From contig DATAXD010000045.1 of assembly GCA_036266835.1 (NCBI GenBank), forward strand, positions 1-64,000: DNA of 64,000 bases, given 5' to 3'. The stretch comes from Galbitalea sp036266835. GTDB lineage: Bacteria; Actinomycetota; Actinomycetes; Actinomycetales; Microbacteriaceae. The notes beneath the pieces are model-generated. The model searched no databases. It was not told the origin of the DNA and worked only from the letters and a program-made list of their open reading frames with translations. Shown piece after piece: positions 26,570 through 35,566 of this stretch. Made by a program: the position numbers and the translations under genes. Every line of letters begins with the position of its first letter. The stretch's first letter is position 1.

Positions 26570-26726
26570 CCGTCAAGACTACGGGCTTCACGCGTGTGCC
26601 CCTCGGCCCCCACCGGGCGAAGTTAGGCAATAACTACCCATTCGCGCTCGCAGGGCGCCGACATAGCCTTGCTGCTGTTCCACCGGCACGCAACCCGAAA
26701 TCTACGTAACGCAAAGGAGCACCATC

Positions 26727-27350
26727 ATGGGCTGGCTAGGCAATCTTCTGGGATCGGCTGACAGCGCAGTCATCCAGAACGGCATCCTGGGCCGCGGTGA
26801 GATCACCGGTCTGACCATGTCGGGAATGACCTTGCAAAGCGGCAACGGCCTGGTGGAGCGCAAGTGCACGATCACCGTGAACGTGTACATCGATAATGTC
26901 CCGATGTTCCCCGCTACGGTCATCCAGCGAGTGCAGGAGATCGTCATTCCCCAGCTGTCGTCCGGGGATGCGGTCGTCGCCGTACGGGTTGACCCAAACG
27001 ATCACACCAAGGTCGCCATCGATTTCAACTCGGCCGTGCCCGAAGTTACGCTCGCTGCCTCGGCCGATCCGAAGCTCACGGCTGCCTGGCTGCTGGCCAA
27101 CGGCAAGCCCATCAAGGTCGTACTGGTCGGCGACCAGCCGCTGGGCAAGAAGAACCCGGAGGGCATCGAAATGTACGCCCTGCAACTGACCGTCTACGAG
27201 GGCGTGGACACGCCGTACCAGGCGATGGTGGGAAATCCGGTACCCGCGACCGCGCTGCCGCTGCTGTTTCCCGGTTCCAAGCTCAACGCGAAGCTCGGCG
27301 ACCAGCTGAACGCGATCGTCGTGGACTGGGCGGCGGGAGCCGCGACCTAG
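26727..27350 (+). CDS. Protein of unknown function with internal duplication
   Basis: 207 aa, soluble, no signal peptide. Two related halves of about 85-90 residues are visible. First half: GEITGLTMSG, KCTITVNVYIDNVPMFPATV, QLSSGDAVVAVRVDPNDHTKVAIDF. Second half: ANGKPIKVVLVG, YALQLTVYEGVDTPYQAMV, LLFPGSKLNAKLGDQLNAIVVDW. Each pairs a beta-sandwich-like segment with a PG/SGDxxxxxxD...xxxxDW closing strand. No known family was recognised. The ATG at 26727 has a near-ideal AAAGGAG ribosome site, so it is likely well translated. Confidence 0.75.
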   Translation: MGWLGNLLGSADSAVIQNGILGRGEITGLTMSGMTLQSGNGLVERKCTITVNVYIDNVPMFPATVIQRVQEIVIPQLSSGDAVVAVRVDPNDHTKVAIDFNSAVPEVTLAASADPKLTAAWLLANGKPIKVVLVGDQPLGKKNPEGIEMYALQLTVYEGVDTPYQAMVGNPVPATALPLLFPGSKLNAKLGDQLNAIVVDWAAGAAT

Positions 27351-27385
27351 ACGTCCGTCCACGCCCCAGCGCCTAGGCTGGCCGG

Positions 27386-28705
27386 GTGACACCGGTCGAT
27401 CGCTTTCGCGCGCTGCTGCGCATTCCGACGATCTCGCGACTCGAACTCGACGACGTCGATTGGTCTCAGTTTGACCGGTTTGTCACCCTCATTACCGAGT
27501 TGTACCCAGGGGTGCACAGATCGCTCACGCGGGAGCTCGTGGCCGACCACTCGCTGCTGTTTCACTGGGCGGGAACGACTTCGGAAAGCCCGATCCTGCT
27601 GCTCGCTCACTACGACGTCGTCGACGCGACGGACGACCGTTGGGAGCACCCGCCGTTCGCTGCGGACCTCGTCGGCGACGGCGAGGACGCCGTGGTGTGG
27701 TCGCGTGGCGCGCTCGACGATAAGGGCGCCGTGGTGGCCATCCTGGAGGCCGTCGAGGCCTTGCTGGCGCGGGGATTCACGCCCGAAACCGACGTCTACC
27801 TGAGCTTCGGGCACGACGAGGAGACGCTCGGCAGCGGGGCTCAGGCAATTGCAGCCCTGCTCAAATCCCGCGGCATCCGTCCGGCGGTCGTCGTCGACGA
27901 AGGCGGCGCAGTCGTCGAGAGGATCTTCCCCGGAGTGGATGCACCCATCGCGGTCGTGGGCGTCAGCGAAAAGGGCATCACCTCCGTGCAGCTTCGAGTC
28001 ACCCAGGACGGCGGACACGCCTCGACGCCGCCTCGCCTGGCCGCGACGACGCGCCTGGCTCGGGCGATCGTCCGGCTCGACCGAAAGCCGTTTCCGGCGC
28101 GATTCACGGCCACGAATCTCGAAATGATCCGCACTGTCGGATCCAGGGCGAGGCAGCCGTACCGTTGGCTCTTCACCACGCAATGGCTCACCCGAGGAGC
28201 TTTGCTCGCGCTGTTCAGGCGCCTCAGTGACGAAACCCGTGCGATGATCCGCACCACGAGCGTCGTGACGAGACTCAGTGGCAGCCTCGCCGACAACGCG
28301 CTGGCCGAAACCGCGACCGCGATCGTCAACGTGCGGGTGGCTGTCGGGTCCTCGGTAGCGGACGCCGTACGCCACATCCGCCGGGCTGTCGGCGACGACC
28401 TCGTAGAGGTCACGGCGCTGCATCCGTGCGAGCCGTCGCCCGTCTCGCCGACGAGCGGGCCGACGTGGAGTCGCGTTCGCGACGCCATCGAGGCCATCTA
28501 TCCCGAAGCCATCGTCACGCCGTACATCCAGTTGGGCGCGAGCGACAGCAGGCACTTTACCGGCATCTGCGATGCCGTGTACCGCTTCACGCCGTTCGAG
28601 ATTTCACTCGCCGAGCGGGGTACGCTGCACGCGGTCAACGAGCGAATCCACGTCGCGACCTGGCTGCACGGAATTTCGTTCTACGAGCGGCTCATCGAGG
28701 GCTGA
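27386..28705 (+). CDS. M20-family metallopeptidase (carboxypeptidase/deacylase type)
   Basis: 439 aa. Zinc-site motifs: AHYDVVDA (first His), SRGALDDKG (bridging Asp), HDEETLGSG (general-base Glu and metal Glu), VVDEGG, and HAVNERI near the C-terminus (last His). The insert between the two metal halves is the dimerisation domain containing GHASTPP. Closest in layout to PM20D1-like and M20 carboxypeptidases that hydrolyse N-acyl amino acids or peptides; substrate unknown. GTG start 35 bases after the preceding gene on the same strand. Confidence 0.87.
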   Translation: MTPVDRFRALLRIPTISRLELDDVDWSQFDRFVTLITELYPGVHRSLTRELVADHSLLFHWAGTTSESPILLLAHYDVVDATDDRWEHPPFAADLVGDGEDAVVWSRGALDDKGAVVAILEAVEALLARGFTPETDVYLSFGHDEETLGSGAQAIAALLKSRGIRPAVVVDEGGAVVERIFPGVDAPIAVVGVSEKGITSVQLRVTQDGGHASTPPRLAATTRLARAIVRLDRKPFPARFTATNLEMIRTVGSRARQPYRWLFTTQWLTRGALLALFRRLSDETRAMIRTTSVVTRLSGSLADNALAETATAIVNVRVAVGSSVADAVRHIRRAVGDDLVEVTALHPCEPSPVSPTSGPTWSRVRDAIEAIYPEAIVTPYIQLGASDSRHFTGICDAVYRFTPFEISLAERGTLHAVNERIHVATWLHGISFYERLIEG

Positions 28706-28708
28706 GGC

Positions 28709-29287
28709 TCACAGGAGGGCTGCTGCGCCGTCCCGAATGATCGAGATGGGTCGCGACATCGGCGGGGCGTCCCGCAGGCGCTCCAAGGCCGGCCGCAACT
28801 CCGCGAGCCACGCTTCGTAACCCGCAGGGGTCAGGTGAAGCCGGTCAGTGGTGTACTCCGGTTTCAACTCTCCGTCTTCGGTCGCCATGCTGGCCCACAG
28901 GTCGAGGTACTGGGCATGCACGATCTGGGCGTACTGCCGCAGGTGCCGGTTGGCATCCTGGATATCGTCGGCGAACTCGCGCCCGCGCGGCAGGATCGAC
29001 TGCACCAGCGTGCGCGAACCCGGTACCTCCTGGCGAACCGTCGCGAGGAAGTACTCGATGCTGCGAACGACGAACTCGACGGACCGTGACTGGCCGAAAT
29101 CGTTTGCGCCGATGAGAATCGCAAGTGTCTGGGGCTGCAATTCGGTGATGGCCGGAAGTCGCTCGTTCAGGCGATCCGTGGCGTCCTCCGGGGTTGCTTC
29201 AACCGAAACCTCGTACTCCGGAAACCAGTTTGCCCAGTCACCTGAGGCGGTAATGCTGTCGCCGACGAAGACGATCGACTCTTTCAT
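28709..29287 (-). CDS. SGNH/GDSL hydrolase
   Basis: 192 aa. Block I IVFVGDSIT carries the nucleophile (Ser11), block III is LIGANDFG, and block V is DRLHLTPAGY with the Asp and His. A small cytoplasmic esterase or lipase-like enzyme; substrate unknown. The ATG at 29287 with GAGG about nine bases upstream is preferred; the longer frame adds an unrelated N-terminus. It converges with the M20 peptidase. Confidence 0.85.
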   Translation of the reverse strand: MKESIVFVGDSITASGDWANWFPEYEVSVEATPEDATDRLNERLPAITELQPQTLAILIGANDFGQSRSVEFVVRSIEYFLATVRQEVPGSRTLVQSILPRGREFADDIQDANRHLRQYAQIVHAQYLDLWASMATEDGELKPEYTTDRLHLTPAGYEAWLAELRPALERLRDAPPMSRPISIIRDGAAALL

Positions 29288-29373
29288 GGGGGTAACCTCG
29301 CTACCACCATTGTGCGCTGCAAGCTCGCTGGATGCCAACCGAGGACCATCCTCTGCGCCGTTTCACAGCCGGA

Positions 29374-30225
29374 TCAGATCATCGATTTGGTGTGCCAGAC
29401 GGTTTTGGTTTCGGTGAAAGCGGTGATGCGATCGAGCGTCGCCTGCGGTATTCCGGCCACGGGTGCGAGCACCCGCTTGAGTGTGTCCGCGGCCGAAATC
29501 TGCAGGTCGATCCAGTCGAGAGACTCTGCTCCGGCCAGGTCGAGCGCGTTGACATCCGCGTGGCTTGCGAGCCACGGCGCGATCTCGGCAGGCGATCCGG
29601 TGAGGATGTTGACGACTCCACCGGGGACATCGCTGGTCGCCAGCACTTCGGCCAGGCTGATCGCACTTAGCGGTGCCTGCTGGCTGGCGATCACGACCAC
29701 CGTGTTGCCGGAGACCAGCGCGGGCGCAACGACGCTCACGAAGCCGAGCAGTGGGTCGGCAGGGGCAACAATTGCGACTACTCCGGTGGGCTCGGGCACC
29801 GACAGGTTGAAATAGGGACCACTCACCGGATTTCCGTTGCCAGACACCTGCACATATTTGTCGGCCCAGCCGGCGTACCAGACCCACCGATCGATTGCGG
29901 CATCCACTTGCTTCGCTGCCACCGCTGCGGTAGTTCCATCCACTGCCACGAGCTCCTCGATGAACTGGGCGCGTCGACCCTCGAGCAGTTCGGCGATTCG
30001 GTAGAGCACCTGGCCGCGGTTGTACGCGGTCGCGGATGCCCAGCCGCCGAGAGCCGAGCGCGCAGCGACCACGGCATCCCGGGCGTCCTTGCGACTGGCT
30101 TTGGCGGCGTTCGCGAGGAACTCGCCCTTCGTCGAAACGACCTGGTAGGTGCGTCCGCTTTCGCTCCGCGGGAACTTGCCGCCGATGTAGAGCTTGTACG
30201 TCTTTGGAATCGCCAGATGGGCCAT
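29374..30225 (-). CDS. Truncated aldehyde dehydrogenase-family protein without catalytic cysteine
   Basis: 283 aa, against about 480 for a complete aldehyde dehydrogenase. The N-terminal cofactor half is recognisable: YIGGKFPRSESGRTYQV, RGQVLYRIAELLEGRR, WYAGWADKYVQV, PTGVVAIVAPADPLLGFVSVV, ALVSGNTVVVIAS, VPGGVVNILTG. The catalytic half with the Cys and the ELGGK motif is absent; the protein ends with FTETKTVWHTKSM, which matches a normal C-terminal region. Its ATG overlaps the TAA of the full-length enzyme (TAATG), so the two are translationally coupled. It may be an inactive partner subunit. It does not look decayed: no frameshift or internal stop is seen. Confidence 0.8.
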   Translation of the reverse strand: MAHLAIPKTYKLYIGGKFPRSESGRTYQVVSTKGEFLANAAKASRKDARDAVVAARSALGGWASATAYNRGQVLYRIAELLEGRRAQFIEELVAVDGTTAAVAAKQVDAAIDRWVWYAGWADKYVQVSGNGNPVSGPYFNLSVPEPTGVVAIVAPADPLLGFVSVVAPALVSGNTVVVIASQQAPLSAISLAEVLATSDVPGGVVNILTGSPAEIAPWLASHADVNALDLAGAESLDWIDLQISAADTLKRVLAPVAGIPQATLDRITAFTETKTVWHTKSMI

Positions 30226-31697
30226 TACCTGGACCGCCCTTCGACGAGCTCCCGGGCGGGAGCCGAGGTTTGCAGGTAGGCCGCCAGTCCGTGGCGTCCG
30301 CCCTCGCGGCCATAGCCGGATTCCTTGTACCCGCCGAACGGCGACGCGGGATCGAAGCGGTTGAACGTATTGGCCCAGATGACGCCGGCACGCAACTCGT
30401 CAGCGACCGCCAGGATCTTCGAGCCCTTGTCGCTCCAGATGCCCGCGCTCAGTCCGTACGGCGTGTTGTTCGCTTTGGCGATGGCTTCGGCCGGCGTTCG
30501 GAAGGTCAGGACCGACAGAACCGGACCGAAGATCTCCTCGCGCGCGATCCGGCTTGAAGTCGACACGTTGTCGAAGATCGTCGGCGCGAACCAGAAACCG
30601 TTGTCCGGGATCGCACACTCGGCCGTCCAGCGCTGGGCGCCCTCGGCCTCGCCGATGTCGGAGAGTTCCCGGATGCGCTCGAGCTGCTCTCTGGAGTTGA
30701 TCGCGCCAATATCTGTGTTCTTGTCGAGCGGGTCGCCCAGACGAAGAGTCGACAGACGCGACTTCAGCCGCTCGACGACCTCGCCATGCACGTTCTCCTG
30801 CACCAGAAGACGAGACCCGGCGCAGCAGACGTGACCCTGGTTGAAGAAGATGCCGTTGACGATTCCCTCGATGGCCTGGTCGATTGGCGCGTCATCGAAG
30901 ACGATGTTGGCCGCCTTGCCACCGAGCTCAAGGGTGAGTTTCTTGCCGGTTCCCGCGACCGATTTTGCGATCGCGCGCCCGACGGCGGTCGATCCGGTGA
31001 AGGCGACCTTGTTGACATCCGGATGCTGAACGAGCTCCTGTCCGGTATCCCCAGCGCCCGTGATGATATTTACCACGCCAGCGGGCAGGTCAGCCTGCTG
31101 CAGGATCTCGGCGAACAGCAGCGCGCTCAGCGGCGTCGTTTCGGCGGGCTTCAGGACGACGGTGTTCCCCGCGGCGAGCGCGGGCGCGATCTTCCAGGCA
31201 AGCATCAGCAGCGGGAAGTTCCACGGGATGACCTGCGCGGCTACGCCCAATGCCCGAGGGTCGGCGCCAAGGCCGGCATAGTCGAGCTTGTCGGCCCAAC
31301 CCGCGTAGTAGAAGAACCAGGCCGCGACGAGCGGAATGTCGACATCCCGGCTCTCCTTGATCGGCTTGCCATTGTCGAGGCTCTCGGCGACCGCAAGCTC
31401 TCGCGAGCGCTCCTGCACCAGCCGCGCGATGCGGAACAGGTACTTGCCGCGATCGGCGCCCGACATCCTCGACCAGGTCTTGTCGTAGGCAATGCGCGCC
31501 GCCTTCACGGCCGTATCGACATCCGCCTCATTCGCATTGGCGATCGTGGCGATGTGCTTCTCGGTGGCGGGCGAAATCGTGGCGAACTCTTTGCCGTGAC
31601 CCGGTACGAATTCGCCGTCGATGAAGAGGCCGTAGTCCTTCTTCAGGTGCAGGATGGACGGCGATTCCGGCGCGGGTGCGTATTCGAGAAAACTCAT
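30225..31697 (-). CDS. Aldehyde dehydrogenase
   Basis: 490 aa NAD(P)-dependent aldehyde dehydrogenase. Key parts: IPWNFPLLMLAWKIAPALAAG, FTGSTAVGR, LELGGKAANIVFDDA (Glu near 257), GHVCCAGSRL (catalytic Cys near 291) and EEIFGPVLSVL. Directly downstream of deoC, whose reaction yields acetaldehyde, so oxidation of acetaldehyde to acetate is the most likely job (inference from context). The ATG at 31697 matches the family N-terminus; the frame further upstream overlaps deoC. Its stop overlaps the start of the truncated paralogue. Confidence 0.92.
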   Translation of the reverse strand: MSFLEYAPAPESPSILHLKKDYGLFIDGEFVPGHGKEFATISPATEKHIATIANANEADVDTAVKAARIAYDKTWSRMSGADRGKYLFRIARLVQERSRELAVAESLDNGKPIKESRDVDIPLVAAWFFYYAGWADKLDYAGLGADPRALGVAAQVIPWNFPLLMLAWKIAPALAAGNTVVLKPAETTPLSALLFAEILQQADLPAGVVNIITGAGDTGQELVQHPDVNKVAFTGSTAVGRAIAKSVAGTGKKLTLELGGKAANIVFDDAPIDQAIEGIVNGIFFNQGHVCCAGSRLLVQENVHGEVVERLKSRLSTLRLGDPLDKNTDIGAINSREQLERIRELSDIGEAEGAQRWTAECAIPDNGFWFAPTIFDNVSTSSRIAREEIFGPVLSVLTFRTPAEAIAKANNTPYGLSAGIWSDKGSKILAVADELRAGVIWANTFNRFDPASPFGGYKESGYGREGGRHGLAAYLQTSAPARELVEGRSR

Positions 31698-31720
31698 GAG
31701 ATTCAGTCCACCGTGCGCTG

Positions 31721-32734
31721 TCAGTCGATCGTTACGTAGTCGGGGCCGCTGTAGTGGCCGGTCTTCAGTTTCTGCCGCTGGAGCAGAACGTCGTTTAGGA
31801 GACTCGAGGCTCCGAAGCGGAACAGGGATGGCGTGAGCCACTCCTCACCCGCGGTTTCCGCCACGGTCACCAGGTATTTGATCGCGTCCTTTGACGCACG
31901 GATACCGCCTGCGGGCTTGACGCCGATCCGCTCGCCGGTGAGCCGGTGCCAATCGCGCACCACCTCCAGCATCAGCAGCGTGACCGGGAGGGTCGCCGCC
32001 GGGGCGACCTTGCCAGTCGAGGTCTTGATGAAGTCGCCACCGGCGAGGATGCCGAGCCACGATGCACGACGCACGTTGTCGTAGGTGTTGAGTTCGCCGG
32101 TCTCGAGGATGACCTTGAGGTGGGCGTAGCTGCCGTCGTCACGCCGACAGGCCTCTTTTACGGCGACGATGTCGTCGAAAACCTGGCCGTAGCGTCCGGA
32201 CAGGAAGGCACCCCTGTCGATCACCATGTCGATTTCGTCGGCGCCGGAGGCGACGGCATCCGCTGTGTCGGCGAGCTTCACCCGGAGCGAAGCGCGACCG
32301 CTCGGGAAGGCCGTCGCGACGGCAGCCACGTTGATTCCGGTGCTGCCGCCTGCAGCGTGAGCGGAACCGAGAGCAGAAACCGCGTACGGCACCATGTCGC
32401 CGTAGACGCAGACCGCCGCAACGCGGGGCGTACTCGGATCACCCGGGTCGGGCGTGAGTGCCTTTGCTACCAGCGACCGCACCTTGCCGGGCGTATCCGC
32501 GCCCTCGAGAGTCGTCAGGTCGATCAACTCGATAATTCGATCGAGCGCCCAGGCTTTAGACGTGGTTTTGATCGAGCGGGTTCCGAGGGCCGCCGCGCGC
32601 TGTTCCAGGCCCACCGCGTCGACGCCCGAGAGTCCCTCGAGATGAAGCCGCAACGCCCGTTCGGTGAGATCGCCACCGAGAACTGCTAGAGCCCGCTGGG
32701 CGGGTGCGAGCGCCACGGGAGTTTGAATGGTCAT
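31721..32734 (-). CDS. deoC: Deoxyribose-phosphate aldolase
   Basis: 337 aa, with an N-terminal extension relative to the 220-260 aa bacterial enzyme, as often in actinobacteria. Cleaves 2-deoxyribose 5-phosphate to glyceraldehyde 3-phosphate and acetaldehyde in deoxynucleoside breakdown. The Schiff-base lysine is in DFIKTSTGK (about Lys237); DEIDMVIDRGAFLSG and GVKPAGGIR are also typical. The ATG at 32734 has GGGGAA nine bases upstream. First gene of a three-gene operon with the aldehyde dehydrogenase pair. An imperfect hairpin (32785-32810) lies in its leader. Confidence 0.93.
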   Translation of the reverse strand: MTIQTPVALAPAQRALAVLGGDLTERALRLHLEGLSGVDAVGLEQRAAALGTRSIKTTSKAWALDRIIELIDLTTLEGADTPGKVRSLVAKALTPDPGDPSTPRVAAVCVYGDMVPYAVSALGSAHAAGGSTGINVAAVATAFPSGRASLRVKLADTADAVASGADEIDMVIDRGAFLSGRYGQVFDDIVAVKEACRRDDGSYAHLKVILETGELNTYDNVRRASWLGILAGGDFIKTSTGKVAPAATLPVTLLMLEVVRDWHRLTGERIGVKPAGGIRASKDAIKYLVTVAETAGEEWLTPSLFRFGASSLLNDVLLQRQKLKTGHYSGPDYVTID

Positions 32735-32784
32735 GCTGTGTTCCCCGGCGAGACTTCGAAAGAGAAATCCCACCTGTGCCTTCC

Positions 32785-32810
32785 GTCGGGGGTTCGTCCG
32801 ATAACCCGAC
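32785..32810. promoter_or_regulatory. Inverted repeat upstream of deoC
   Basis: GTCGGGGGTT paired with AACCCGAC (8 bp with a two-base bulge, 8-base loop), located 51 bases before the deoC start. It could be an operator for a deo regulator or a terminator for the SRPBCC gene, which ends 15 bases away. No regulator gene of the DeoR type is in the window. Confidence 0.35.
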
Positions 32811-32824
32811 ACCCAAGATTACGG

Positions 32825-33322
32825 CTAGTTATCTCCGCTGGCCTCGTGAAGGTATCTCGCCCAGGCCTCGCCGCGGTCACGTTGCCAGCTCGACCAGTCC
32901 ACCGGATGCCCGCGCAGCAGGTCTTCGAGCTGGTCGAAGTTGCTCTGCCAGTAGGCCCGCGTGCTCGCCTGCAGCCGCGGGTTGGTATCGACGAGGATGC
33001 GCAATCGAAGCAGCGTTCCCGACCCGCGTGTGCCGCCGGGGGTTGCGGCGAGCGAAAACTCGAGAGTGCCGATGTTGTCGGTGGCGACGACCAGCAGGCC
33101 CGCGCTGCCCGCCGCGGGGGGCTCGAATTCGGTGATCACGCCATTGGTCGCAGCAAGGCTCGTGCCACTCTGCCAGTCGAGCCAATACAGCCCCCCGACG
33201 TGCGGTTCAATGCGAGCGGTCGCGAGCCAGCCCTCGACGAGCACGTCATCGACGAGCGCATCCCACACGATCGCCGGAGGCAGGTCGAAGTCGCGCGCAA
33301 ATTCCAGCTCGCTCGTCGCCAC
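32825..33322 (-). CDS. SRPBCC/AHSA1-domain protein
   Basis: 165 aa START-like fold: FARDFDLPPAIVWDALVDD at the N-terminus, GGLYWLDW strand, and a long C-terminal helix (YWQSNFDQLEDLLRG). Such proteins bind small hydrophobic ligands or act as Hsp90 cofactor-like domains; role unknown. GTG start, nine bases after the MFS stop, so probably co-transcribed with the MFS gene. Confidence 0.8.
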   Translation of the reverse strand: MATSELEFARDFDLPPAIVWDALVDDVLVEGWLATARIEPHVGGLYWLDWQSGTSLAATNGVITEFEPPAAGSAGLLVVATDNIGTLEFSLAATPGGTRGSGTLLRLRILVDTNPRLQASTRAYWQSNFDQLEDLLRGHPVDWSSWQRDRGEAWARYLHEASGDN

Positions 33323-33331
33323 GCGGCAAGT

Positions 33332-34603
33332 TTAGGACTGCAAACGCCGTGATTCCGCGGCGGCGAGTTCGTCCTCGACAAAGTGTCCCCTCGACAGGAT
33401 GATGCCGGCGGGGATCGCCGCGAGGCTCAGCACGAATAGGAACGCGAGCGAGGCCGCCCAGCTGTGGGTTACCTGCTCGAGAAGCCCGAAAACCAGCGGA
33501 CTCGCGGTCGCGATGATGTAGCCGACTCCCTGCACGAAACCGCTCAGGGCGACCGACCCGGCGTGGGTACGCGTGCGGGCATTGATCAGCACCAGCGAGA
33601 GCGGGAACAGCAGCGGACCAAGGCCCGCAAAGGCCACCCACAGGATCGGGGCGGCCGCGGGTGCGAACAGCAGTCCCGCGTCCCCGACGAAGAACAGTCC
33701 AATGGCGACATAGAGAATGAGCCCGACGTTGTGAATTCGACCGGCCAGATAGGGAACGAGCAGCGAACACGGGAAGCCCATGATGGCGTACAGCGCGAGC
33801 AGGGCCCCCGCCTGGGCGCTCGAAACGTGAGCGGTCTGGACGAGCAGGTCGGGCAGCCAGGCGAAAAACGCGTAAACGTTGATGCTGGAAATCGAGAACG
33901 CGATCATGACGGCCCAGGCGACGCGCGAGTGAATCATCCGGCCCTCGAGTCGTGGTTCGGCCTCGGCCTCGTCCTCGTCCTTGTCGCCGTTGGCCGCGTC
34001 CTGCCGCGCCGCGGCACGCGAGCGGAGGTGGACGACGCTAGCAACGATCCAGGGAACGATCGCCGCCACCGCGATGAGGAACCAGACCCCCAGCGAGAAT
34101 CGCCAGCCGAAAGCGCTGGCAAACGGAACCGCAAGCAACGCGGGCATTGCGGTGCTGAGCGAGATGAGCACGGCATAGCTCGTGGTGACCTGGGTGATGC
34201 GATCCGAGAAATAGCGCTTCACAACGGGCGGCAGGAGCACGTTTCCGAGACCTGCGCCCACGAGGGTCACCACCGTGGCCGTCACCAGCAGTCCCGCGGT
34301 GGGCGCGAGGGCACGGGCGATCTGTCCGATGGCCATCAGGCCAGCCGCGACCAGCAGCGACCGCTCGAGACCGAGTCGGTGCGACAACCAGGGCGTCGCA
34401 AGTCCGGTCAGCGCGAAGGTCACCGGCGGTGCGACACCGATGATGCCGAGAACCAGCGGGCTCAGGGAGACGTCGTGCGAGATGAACGTGATGATCGGCG
34501 ACAGCGCCGCTACCGAAGTGCGAAGACTCAGCGCGACGAGCAGGATCCCCAGCAGAGCGGCGGTTCGCCCGGCCCAGAGCGGCAAGCGTCGATCGGTGGG
34601 CAC
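33332..34603 (-). CDS. MFS transporter, cyanate/2-nitroimidazole (CynX/NimT)-like
   Basis: About 423 aa, twelve hydrophobic segments with a charged central loop (DKDEDEAEAEP, about 215). LLVALSLRTSVAALSPI and the Pro-rich GVAPPVTFALTGLATPWL near the N-terminus are typical of the CynX/NimT branch. Substrate unknown. A TTG at 34612 opens the frame; GTG at 34603 is chosen, but neither has a clear ribosome site. Lies 12 bases after ribF. Confidence 0.83.
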   Translation of the reverse strand: MPTDRRLPLWAGRTAALLGILLVALSLRTSVAALSPIITFISHDVSLSPLVLGIIGVAPPVTFALTGLATPWLSHRLGLERSLLVAAGLMAIGQIARALAPTAGLLVTATVVTLVGAGLGNVLLPPVVKRYFSDRITQVTTSYAVLISLSTAMPALLAVPFASAFGWRFSLGVWFLIAVAAIVPWIVASVVHLRSRAAARQDAANGDKDEDEAEAEPRLEGRMIHSRVAWAVMIAFSISSINVYAFFAWLPDLLVQTAHVSSAQAGALLALYAIMGFPCSLLVPYLAGRIHNVGLILYVAIGLFFVGDAGLLFAPAAAPILWVAFAGLGPLLFPLSLVLINARTRTHAGSVALSGFVQGVGYIIATASPLVFGLLEQVTHSWAASLAFLFVLSLAAIPAGIILSRGHFVEDELAAAESRRLQS

Positions 34604-34614
34604 GAAAAGCAAGC

Positions 34615-35565
34615 TTAGGCGGATGCGGGATACCCGAGGATCGACCGCACGCGGACTTCGTCTGCTCGCATCTGGCCGGCGAGACCCTCCGCGGATTCGA
34701 AGCGCTGCATGGATCGCACGTACTCGACGAACTCGAGTTCGAGCATCCGACCGTACAGGTCGAGCTTCTGGTCGAGCAAATGCGCTTCGACGCGCTTGTT
34801 CGGCACGCCCTCGAAGGTGGGGTTGTTGCCGATCGACACCGCGGCGCCATAGCGATCACCGTCGACGATCGCCCAGGCCGCGTACACACCGTCTGCCGGA
34901 ATGAACCCCTCGATGTCCGGTGAGAGATTCGCGGTGGGATATCCGAGCATCCTGCCCCGCTGCTCGCCGGGTACGACGACCGAACGGATGCTGTGGAGCC
35001 GCCCGAGCGGGACGGCCGCGGACGCGACATCCCCGGCATCCAGAAGCTGACGAACCCAGGTCGACGATGCCCGCCGCTGCTCACCGTCTCCGGCGACGAA
35101 CTCCGGAATCTCGGCCACCCCGAAACCGGCAACCGGGCCCAGCTCCTTCAGCAGCGCGACATTGCCGCTGCCGCGGACTCCGAACCGAAAGTCGGCGCCA
35201 ACGAAAACCACCTTCGCATGGAGGGGTTCCACGAGCACACCCGAGATGAATTTCTGCGGTTCCTGCTGGCTGAAGGCCAGGTCGAAGGCGAGAACGAGAG
35301 TTGCATCGACGCCGGCGGCATCCAGCAACTCCAGTTTCTTCGCGTTGCTGACGAGCGCGTCCGGGCAGTTCTCGGGATTGATCACGCTGAGCGGATTACG
35401 GTCGAAGGTCACAACCGTCGAAACGAGTCCTCGCTCCGAGGCGGTCGACTTGAGGCGCTCGAGCACCTGGCGGTGACCGGCGTGGACGCCGTCGAATTTT
35501 CCGATCGTGATCGCCGACGGCCCGAAATCCGCGGGAACATCCTCGATCGATTCAAAGACCTGCAC
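34615..35565 (-). CDS. ribF: Bifunctional riboflavin kinase / FAD synthetase
   Basis: 316 aa, normal length. N-terminal nucleotidyltransferase domain with ITIGKFDGVHAGHRQV; C-terminal flavokinase domain with PTANL, ADGVYAAWA, SIGNNPTF and VEAHLLD. Makes FMN and FAD from riboflavin and ATP. It belongs to the conserved truB-ribF neighbourhood. GTG start one base after the stop of the preceding membrane gene, so coupled translation is likely. Confidence 0.95.
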   Translation of the reverse strand: MQVFESIEDVPADFGPSAITIGKFDGVHAGHRQVLERLKSTASERGLVSTVVTFDRNPLSVINPENCPDALVSNAKKLELLDAAGVDATLVLAFDLAFSQQEPQKFISGVLVEPLHAKVVFVGADFRFGVRGSGNVALLKELGPVAGFGVAEIPEFVAGDGEQRRASSTWVRQLLDAGDVASAAVPLGRLHSIRSVVVPGEQRGRMLGYPTANLSPDIEGFIPADGVYAAWAIVDGDRYGAAVSIGNNPTFEGVPNKRVEAHLLDQKLDLYGRMLELEFVEYVRSMQRFESAEGLAGQMRADEVRVRSILGYPASA

Positions 35566-35566
35566 G

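Noticed and set aside
29374..30225. The short aldehyde dehydrogenase considered as a pseudogene
   Set aside because: The frame is clean, the end of the protein matches a normal C-terminus, and it is coupled to its neighbour by TAATG; it looks maintained.
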